The position numbers were made by a program, and so were the translations under genes. 5,498 nt of DNA from JAZRUY01 sp045598845. GTDB lineage: Bacteria > Verrucomicrobiota > Lentisphaeria > Victivallales > Victivallaceae. This document shows, piece by piece, positions 1 to 4,483 of the stretch (its first letter is position 1; each line of letters begins with the position of its first letter). Under the pieces are notes generated by a model. The model was not told the origin of the DNA and did no database searches. It saw nothing but the letters and a program-made list of their open reading frames with translations. The DNA lies in contig JAZRUY010000042.1 of the NCBI GenBank assembly GCA_045598845.1, positions 1 through 5,498 of the forward strand. The letters are read 5' to 3'.

Positions 1-431
1 AACAGGGAAGTGAAGCGTTTTATAAATCGGAATCCGAGCTCGCCGACGTGGCGCTCAAATCCGGACCGCTGGGGGATTTTTTCCGCAAACTCGGAGGTCT
101 CGGCCGGCTGGAAGACGCCAAAGAGGAAGAAGAACTGAAACACGGCCGCGCCTATCGCCGGTATCTGCGCACCGCCATCGTAACCGCCCGCAGCGCCCCC
201 GCGCACGCCCGGCTGATCAACACGCTTCGCCAATGGAACATCACCGCCGATGAAACCCATTTTCTGGGCGGCATGGACAAAGGCAGAATTCTGGAAACCC
301 TGCGCCCGCACATATTCTTTGACGATCAATGCCATCCGCATTTGGATTCCGCCAGCAGTTTCGCTCCGTCGGTGCATGTGCCGTTCGGCATCGCCGGCGC
401 CTGCAGGAATAACAACGGCGGGGAAGGATAA
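1..431 (+). CDS. 5'-nucleotidase, cytosolic PF06189 type (3' part only)
   Basis: The reading frame is already open at base 3 (QGSEAFYKSESELAD...), so the start lies upstream and only about 142 C-terminal residues are present; the stop is TAA at 429-431. The family dephosphorylates nucleoside 5'-monophosphates in the cytosol and has an HAD-like fold. Visible family blocks are VTARSAPAHAR, with the HAD motif-II-like Thr at 183-185; FLGGMDKG, with the motif-III-like Lys at 279-281; and IFFDDQ, with the motif-IV acidic pair at 321-326. These are followed by the typical HVPFGIAG near the C-terminus. The nucleophile Asp motif would be upstream of the window. A GTG at 48 is in frame but is an internal Val codon, since homology-like sequence continues before it. 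The gene is GC-rich (row 121-180 is 36/60 G+C). The ending CRNNNGGEG is a short variable tail. Family assignment rests on remembered motifs and not on a search. Confidence 0.85.
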   Translation, partial: QGSEAFYKSESELADVALKSGPLGDFFRKLGGLGRLEDAKEEEELKHGRAYRRYLRTAIVTARSAPAHARLINTLRQWNITADETHFLGGMDKGRILETLRPHIFFDDQCHPHLDSASSFAPSVHVPFGIAGACRNNNGGEG

Positions 432-447
432 CCGGCATGCTTCCGCC

Positions 448-476
448 TTGCGGCGATGCTCCGCCGATGCTATATT
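448..476 (+). promoter_or_regulatory. Sigma70-type promoter of tRNA-Val
   Basis: A -35 box TTGCGG (448-453) is separated by 17 bases from a -10 box TATATT (471-476). The -10 box is preceded by TG at 468-469, making it an extended -10. The predicted transcription start is about 483, only a few bases before the mature tRNA 5' end at 489. A small GC-rich inverted repeat CCGC-CTT-GCGG (443-453) overlaps the -35 box. It has no T-run after it, so it is not a convincing terminator for the upstream nucleotidase gene. Confidence 0.7.
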
Positions 477-488
477 AGTGTGTCTCCC

Positions 489-565
489 GGGCGATTAGCT
501 CAGTTGGTTAGAGCGTTTGCTTTACACGCAAAATGTCGGGGGTTCAAGTCCCTCATCGCCCACCA
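489..565 (+). tRNA. tRNA-Val (anticodon TAC)
   Basis: The 77-base gene folds into a full cloverleaf. The acceptor stem pairs GGGCGAT with ATCGCCC. The D arm is GCTC/GAGC with loop AGTTGGTTA. The anticodon stem is TTTGC/GCAAA with loop TTTACAC, giving anticodon TAC, which reads GUA and probably other GUN valine codons. The variable loop is ATGTC. The T arm is GGGGG/CCCTC with loop TTCAAGT, including one G-T pair. The discriminator A and CCA are encoded (562-565). It sits just after its own promoter, and its 3' end borders what looks like an integrase remnant, as expected of a tRNA used as an integration target. Confidence 0.97.
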
Positions 566-616
566 GTTTTCAGTTTATGAAAACAGCCATTATTCCCCAA
601 AACGTCCCAGTTTTCA
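563..616 (+). repeat. 10-base direct repeat at the tRNA 3' end
   Basis: CCAGTTTTCA occurs at 563-572, where it includes the CCA end of tRNA-Val, and again at 607-616, a 44-base offset. The first copy is also the left arm of a hairpin (GTTTTCA 566-572, loop GTTTA, TGAAAAC 578-584). The second copy runs into a 14-base palindrome. No T-run follows the first hairpin, so it is more likely tRNA trailer sequence or a recombination-site element than a strong terminator. Confidence 0.4.
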
Positions 617-624
617 ATTGAAAA
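611..624. promoter_or_regulatory. 14-base perfect palindrome over a -35 box, possible operator
   Basis: TTTTCAATTGAAAA is an uninterrupted palindrome. Its right half contains the TTGAAA -35 box of the promoter at 618-645. A dimeric repressor bound here would block that promoter, which is the usual geometry of autoregulated mobile-element genes. No repressor gene is visible in the window, so the operator role is inferred. Confidence 0.3.
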
Positions 625-645
625 GCGGGTGTGGAATGCTATATT
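618..645 (+). promoter_or_regulatory. Sigma70-type promoter after tRNA-Val
   Basis: A -35 box TTGAAA (618-623), a 16-base spacer and a -10 box TATATT (640-645) preceded by TG (637-638) form an extended -10 promoter. The ten bases ATGCTATATT (636-645) are identical to those of the tRNA-Val promoter (467-476). The expected start of transcription is about 651-653, right at the ATG of the broken integrase-like frame. The promoter could therefore have given a leaderless message for that frame, and may now serve the membrane-protein gene at 775 with a leader of about 125 bases. Confidence 0.5.
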
Positions 646-650
646 GCGCC

Positions 651-755
651 ATGACGTGACAAAATTGGAGAAAAAAAGGCGGGCCGTTTTATTATCGGTT
701 GACCGTTGCTGATGGTGTACGCAAGGAATTTTCGCTGAAATTGCCGACGCTGTGA
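651..755 (+). pseudogene. Remnant of an integrase (tyrosine recombinase) N-terminus
   Basis: ATG at 651 is followed by ACG and then TGA (657-659). The same frame continues as QNWRKKGGPFYYRL (660-701), then TVADGVRKEFSLK and LPTL, ending at TGA 753-755. The pattern of a basic start, an aromatic FYYR strand, a short turn and RKEFSLK resembles the N-terminal arm-binding region of phage-type tyrosine recombinases, which often open with lines such as 'YYYRFRLNGKRKEFSL'. A single C-to-T change (CGA to TGA) would explain the third-codon stop. No SAM-like core-binding or catalytic Arg-His-Arg-Tyr domain follows anywhere in the window, so most of the gene is gone. Location immediately downstream of a tRNA gene supports the reading. 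The match is by eye over about 31 residues and could be chance. Confidence 0.42.
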
Positions 756-774
756 CAATAAAGGAAGGATTCTT

Positions 775-1401
775 TTGTTCATGAAAGATGTTGGGAAAGC
801 ACTTCTGGACAATCCTGCATATCACTTTTGCAGAAAATTTGTACTTCGCCTTGACAATGCGCTGTTCAATCATAACGGAAGTGAAGGAAAGGATTATCAG
901 CCGACGCGCTATGCGCTGGTTTTGCCATACCTTGGCGGTATTGCCGCCGCATCCTACCTCTTCTTCAGTTCTTTTGGGAAGCACGATAACAATGTTTTGA
1001 CAAACAACATATTGACATTGGTTCCGATTCTGATTCTGACCAATGTCGTCCTGACCTGCCGGAACATTTTTGTCCTGCACGGCTGGGTGAAGCGGGTATT
1101 CTATCCTGTCTTCATTGCAGTGGCTACCTTGATCTTCTTTTTCATTGTCACGCTCGTTTGTGCCTGGATATATGCCATTGTGATGGCCATATTGCTTCTC
1201 AGGCTCTGCCTCAGAGCCTGGCTGAGTTCAGAGCGGGGGCAGGCCGCGCAGGTTTCACAAACTCCGGTTCTGGAAAAGGTCATCATCGATGATGGATCGT
1301 TTTGGGGCAAGACACTGACGCGGACGGACGGCGTTGGCGACTGGCGGGACGGTTCCGGGAACTACTATGTGGAATGTTGCGGAGGATTCAAGAAGAAATA
1401 A
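775..1401 (+). CDS. Four-helix membrane protein of unknown family
   Basis: I do not recognise this 208-residue protein. An AAGGAAGG Shine-Dalgarno (761-768) lies 6 bases before a TTG at 775 and 12 bases before an in-frame ATG at 781. Spacing favours TTG, but the ATG start, two residues shorter, is nearly as likely. A charged N-terminal segment of about 45 residues is followed by hydrophobic stretches at about 46-66, 79-101 and 108-146. The last is long enough for two helices with a turn, so three or four membrane segments are expected. The soluble tail (about 150-208) contains FWGKTLTRTDG, GDWRDGSGNYYVE, a Cys-Cys pair at 201-202 and a lysine-rich end. The tail looks like a small Gly/Trp/Tyr-rich strand module on the cytoplasmic or periplasmic face. 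The gene lies after the integrase-like remnant and is probably accessory. Confidence 0.7.
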   Translation: MFMKDVGKALLDNPAYHFCRKFVLRLDNALFNHNGSEGKDYQPTRYALVLPYLGGIAAASYLFFSSFGKHDNNVLTNNILTLVPILILTNVVLTCRNIFVLHGWVKRVFYPVFIAVATLIFFFIVTLVCAWIYAIVMAILLLRLCLRAWLSSERGQAAQVSQTPVLEKVIIDDGSFWGKTLTRTDGVGDWRDGSGNYYVECCGGFKKK

Positions 1402-1553
1402 TCGTTCCGGTCGCTAATTCCAGTTTTTCCAGTCTCCATGACCCGGGACTTCCGTGGTCTTGGATATGACGTATATTTTGTATGAATACTGGATTGCCGC
1501 GGCTTTTTGTGTTAATTATTGAAGATTTGGCATTCAACAGAGAGGAGAATATT

Positions 1554-1949
1554 ATGGAAAAAGAGAATTTGACGGGGCTGGGACAGAAAATGACTATTTC
1601 ATCAGAAAAGAAGAAAAAAATCATCAATTGGATCACTGATCTTATTGATTTTAAAATAATGATTTTTCCGTTCATTGTAAAATTTATCTATATCTTAACG
1701 CTGGTCGGAATTTATCTGGCGATCCTATCCCCCGGCAAAAACTCCAATTTTTTTCTCAGCTTTATCCTGTTTGTAGTTAGCTGCATCCCGATTGCATTTG
1801 TTGTGCATATTTTTTTCGAATTCATTATGTTAGCATTCGCAATGCTGGACACCCAGCGTGAGATCCGTGATGAATTAAAAAAGCTTAACGGGCATTTTGA
1901 AAAGGTAAAAATCTCAACTTCAGGTGATGCATCAGATGAAAACCGTTGA
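1554..1949 (+). CDS. DUF4282-like small membrane protein
   Basis: ATG at 1554 is chosen because AGAGGAG (1541-1547) sits 6 bases upstream. An in-frame ATG at 1482 has no such site and would add 24 residues of poor quality. The 131-residue product has a lysine-rich N-terminus (SSEKKKKI, 16-23), a DLIDF.I..FPFIVKFIY segment leading into helix 1 (about 38-58), helix 2 (about 66-95) and a cytoplasmic amphipathic tail DTQREIRDELKKL (99-111). This order, with an FxxFI(T)P-like entry, two helices and a charged helix of the TREIxxEL type, matches the DUF4282 family as I remember it; its function is unknown. It follows the previous gene by 152 bases. A weak promoter candidate is TTCCGT (1450-1455) and TATATT (1472-1477), 16 bases apart. 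Composition is strongly AT-rich (15/60 G+C at 1621-1680), unlike the flanking enzyme genes, which suggests acquisition. Confidence 0.72.
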   Translation: MEKENLTGLGQKMTISSEKKKKIINWITDLIDFKIMIFPFIVKFIYILTLVGIYLAILSPGKNSNFFLSFILFVVSCIPIAFVVHIFFEFIMLAFAMLDTQREIRDELKKLNGHFEKVKISTSGDASDENR

Positions 1950-2424
1950 GCAAATATAGGCTAAGGATTACGGATTAGGACAGGAAAAAATTCTCTGGTT
2001 GCATATCACCCCAAATCCAAAGGAGAATAGTAGCTATGAGTACGCTTGTCGCCGTTGGCATGGCGGGGACAGTTGCAATGCGGCTAACCAGAGAAACCGG
2101 TGCGATGTATCTGATATATGGGAAATGCATACGAAACGAAAATCATGGCTATACGTGGCAAAATCAGAGCGGTTGATAGGGAAAGACGATCGGAATCAAT
2201 TATATCCTCACTTACAGAGCAAGAAAACGGATCTTTAAGAAAAATCTCATCGGCGTACTTCGGAGAAAATACGATGCAGCCGGTCTTGTTGCAACACATT
2301 GAAAAAAGATTTGTTTTGTTGCTTCAGTTTTAGAATTCGTTCCTTTCAGCACCGCCGTATCAAATAACAAATCTCACCTAAACATCAGTTCAAGCTGAAT
2401 TATCTTGAAATATCCCGGGTTTCT
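1950..2424. other. Mostly non-coding accessory DNA, 475 bases
   Basis: Between the DUF4282-like gene and the convergent glycosyltransferase gene there is no convincing full-length gene. A small directly repeated GGATTA (1965-1970 and 1972-1977) and the candidate small gene at 2036-2176 are the only signals I can name. The imperfect inverted repeat TTCA-AGC-TGAA around 2390-2400 is too weak and lacks a T-run, so no terminator is called for either converging gene. The stretch may be a degraded remnant of element DNA. Confidence 0.5.
2036..2176 (+). CDS. Possible 46-residue small protein
   Basis: ATG at 2036 is preceded by AAAGGAG (2019-2025) with a 10-base gap. The frame runs 46 codons to TGA at 2174-2176. 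The start MSTLVAVGMAGTVAMRL is weakly hydrophobic and Gly/Ala/Met-rich, and the C-terminal half (TRETGAMYLIYGKCIRNEN, then HGYTWQNQSG) is polar. It matches nothing I know. Support is the ribosome binding site alone. Overlapping frames of 71-79 codons in the same place have no better start. It may equally be the front end of a broken gene. Confidence 0.3.
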   Translation: MSTLVAVGMAGTVAMRLTRETGAMYLIYGKCIRNENHGYTWQNQSG

Positions 2425-4122
2425 TCACGGAAGTGCGTTGAACCGCACCAGCACATACCGGCGATGCCCGAGTTTTCCATGCAATACGATTTGAGGAATC
2501 AAACCGCTTCCGGTTGTCAAGCCGCGCACGGCGTCCTCCGAAAAACGTTTTTCGCGGAACAGCACCGCATCACCGTTCCGCAGCGCAGCCGGAAGATCCT
2601 GCGTCCGGATCGCCGGATACATCTTTTCATAGTAATGCCGGATTTTCCCGGTCGGGAACAGAGACGGCATGATTCTGTTGAGAAATTTCATCGTCCCGCC
2701 GCTGAGAGAGGCCTGATGAATATCATCATCATCTTTCAGCACATACCGCACTTTGTCTTTTTGGGATGAGCAGAAAATATATTTCAGGTCATCATGGTCC
2801 GGACCTACTTCATACATCCAGAGTGTTCCGGTGACAAAACGATCCGCCCTGCTCACAAAATCGGAAGAATCTTCCCGGAGCGACACAAGAGGAAAAACCG
2901 CGGTAAACAGCAGGACAACCGCGCCGAAGAGCAATGCGCAGTCACGACGGATTCCGCTCCGCATCAGCGGTAACAACACAGCCGCGCCGGCCAGCGGGGC
3001 AACCGCCGGCATCAGGCGGCCGCGGTAAAACATATATCCCGCGATTGCGATTTGCGCCACAATCACAAGTATTTTTAACAGCGGAACGGTAAATGCCCGT
3101 ATTTTATGATTCCCGATACGGAAGCGCGGCCACGCGGCGCCGGCGAGCGCCGCGGCGGCCGGGAATGCCGGAAAAAGGTAACGTAAATGCCCGGCGCCGA
3201 TAATCCCCAGCAGCGCATACGGCAGCACGAAGGCGGCCAGCAATGCCGCGGCGGTCCAATTGCGGCAGCGTTTGCGCAGGAGGCAGCAGACTGCCGGCAG
3301 AGACACCGGCAACATGGAAACGGCGCTTCCGATATAAAACGTCAGCCGGTTAGTTTCAGATATGCGGCTGCCGAATTGGCAGAAAAGGAACTGCGCCCAA
3401 AGTTCCTCTCCGCCCTGCCGCAGAATCAGCGTACGGGTTGCGCCGAACAGTAAAATCAGAAGCCCGGCAGAGGAAGCGCCGCATGTCGCCGCAAGCGAGA
3501 TTTGACGCGAGAACAGCATAAAACCGCAGTTTACGGCTGAAAAAACAAACAATCCCAAAGGACCGCGCACTATATAACTGCAAAAAACCAGCAGAACAAA
3601 CCAAATCACAGTCTTTTTTGCGGAAATGCCTTTCATGGTCAAGTACAGCATGCCGGCGGTAGCAGCGGTAACGGCGATATCAAGACCGAAACTGATACAG
3701 GAAACGGAAAACGACTCCACCAGCAACAACAGCAGGGCCGCGGGAAGTCCCGCACCGCGCCGCAGCCGTTCGCCTATCTTGAAAGTCAACTGCACCGCAC
3801 CGGCGCCGCATAACATGGTCGGCAAAGCGATAAACAACTGCAGATGAGTCAACCGAGGTATTCCTCCTCCCGAAGTAAGCCATGCCGTCGCCATCCAGGT
3901 GGAAAAATAATCCGGGTAAGGGTAGCCGTTTATGCCGGGGAATATGGTGAAACCATGCCGGAACATCTCTTCAACCATAAGCGCGAACCGGACATTGATT
4001 TTAGCCGGTACCATAAATGCGGTGCCGATAATGAAAACAAGCATGGCAAATCGGAACAATCCGTAACGTGAACGCAAACTACGGATTACAAAATTCAAAC
4101 GGAAAAAACTGAATCTGCTCAT
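2425..4122 (-). CDS. ArnT-like GT-C membrane glycosyltransferase
   Basis: The 565-residue product resembles the PMT_2/ArnT class of inner-membrane enzymes that move a sugar from a polyprenyl-phosphate carrier to an acceptor on the periplasmic side. After a basic N-terminus there is a first helix (about 23-39) and a luminal loop NVRFALMVEEMFRHG (43-57), then FPGINGYPYPDYFSTW (61-76). This corresponds to the 'EARYA..A.EM...g.w..P.lnG.py..kPP...W' block of the family. Multiple further helices follow, including GHLRYLFPAFPAAAAL (about 311-326), the common 'RYLLPALP' block. A soluble, probably periplasmic domain occupies about 415-565. The Asp-Glu pair that normally opens the first-loop motif is replaced by Ile-Asn (42-43). 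ATG at 4122 gives a complete first helix but has no clear Shine-Dalgarno; Met27 is an alternative. The acceptor is unknown. Codon use is GC-rich (46/60 at 3121-3180). Confidence 0.8.
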   Translation of the reverse strand: MSRFSFFRLNFVIRSLRSRYGLFRFAMLVFIIGTAFMVPAKINVRFALMVEEMFRHGFTIFPGINGYPYPDYFSTWMATAWLTSGGGIPRLTHLQLFIALPTMLCGAGAVQLTFKIGERLRRGAGLPAALLLLLVESFSVSCISFGLDIAVTAATAGMLYLTMKGISAKKTVIWFVLLVFCSYIVRGPLGLFVFSAVNCGFMLFSRQISLAATCGASSAGLLILLFGATRTLILRQGGEELWAQFLFCQFGSRISETNRLTFYIGSAVSMLPVSLPAVCCLLRKRCRNWTAAALLAAFVLPYALLGIIGAGHLRYLFPAFPAAAALAGAAWPRFRIGNHKIRAFTVPLLKILVIVAQIAIAGYMFYRGRLMPAVAPLAGAAVLLPLMRSGIRRDCALLFGAVVLLFTAVFPLVSLREDSSDFVSRADRFVTGTLWMYEVGPDHDDLKYIFCSSQKDKVRYVLKDDDDIHQASLSGGTMKFLNRIMPSLFPTGKIRHYYEKMYPAIRTQDLPAALRNGDAVLFREKRFSEDAVRGLTTGSGLIPQIVLHGKLGHRRYVLVRFNALP

Positions 4123-4483
4123 TATTTATAAAACGTAGAATATGAAATCATAATTCCGTGAGTGATGGAATCGTGTACCGTTACAGTAGCATTAAAAAAA
4201 GAATGTCATCGCTGATTACTTGGGAAATTCAATCATCGCTTGTCTGTCATCAAACTTAAACTTTCATAAGGTACGGCGGAAATCACGTTTTTTCAATTAT
4301 TACCGCATGTTGCAGATCCCGGTGGAACAAATATGCAAAAAAATCCGGCAAATACGGAAGAATTTCAAAAAATACTTTTGTCAGCACTTGAAAGAATGCT
4401 CCGGTCGGTTTAATTATTACGGTATAATATATGCACCGAAAAACAGAGCGTATCAAAACCTGGAAATCAAGGGAGAAACAAAA
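4123..4483. other. Divergent intergenic region, 361 bases
   Basis: This region separates the minus-strand glycosyltransferase from the plus-strand glycoside hydrolase and should hold both promoters. It is AT-rich with several A-runs. TCATCGCT appears twice (4206-4213 and 4233-4240), and TGTCATC twice (4204-4210 and 4245-4251). These could be regulator sites but are short enough to be chance. No gene-length reading frame or RNA gene is evident. For the glycosyltransferase, a TATAAA-like box lies almost against its ATG (about 4124-4130 on the minus strand) and no good -35 box is seen. Confidence 0.5.
4423..4428 (+). promoter_or_regulatory. TATAAT -10 box of the GH5-like gene
   Basis: A consensus TATAAT lies 55 bases before the ATG at 4484, giving a leader of about 50 bases. 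No good -35 hexamer is found 16-18 bases upstream (TCCGGT or CCGGTC stand there), while TTGAAA at 4388-4393 is too far away. A strong -10 with a poor -35 suggests that an activator is needed, as would suit a substrate-induced polysaccharide hydrolase. That last step is inference. Confidence 0.5.

Noticed and set aside
443..453. CCGC-CTT-GCGG hairpin after the nucleotidase gene as a terminator
   Set aside because: The stem is only 4 base pairs, no T-run follows, and it overlaps the tRNA promoter -35 box.
566..584. GTTTTCA-GTTTA-TGAAAAC hairpin as a rho-independent terminator for the tRNA
   Set aside because: The 7-base-pair stem is A-T rich and no T-run follows (the next bases are AGCCATTATTCCCC), so termination here is not supported.
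553..1080. Minus-strand 175-codon frame covering the tRNA 3' end and the membrane-protein gene
   Set aside because: It overlaps the tRNA and the plus-strand gene that has a ribosome binding site and clear membrane helices. Its composition is Gln/Asn/Ile-rich without domain features, so it is a shadow.
1999..2238. Plus-strand 79-codon frame
   Set aside because: It has no ribosome binding site and an atypical Cys/His/Trp-scattered composition without pattern. It is read in another frame over the candidate small gene.
2118..2333. Plus-strand 71-codon frame (MGNAYETKIMAIRGK...)
   Set aside because: It has no Shine-Dalgarno before the first or second Met, it overlaps the better-supported small frame at 2036-2176, and it resembles no known protein.
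2390..2446. Short inverted repeats around the glycosyltransferase stop codon as a bidirectional terminator
   Set aside because: Stems are 4-5 base pairs (for example GTGCG/CGCAC inside the coding end) without suitable T-runs on either side.
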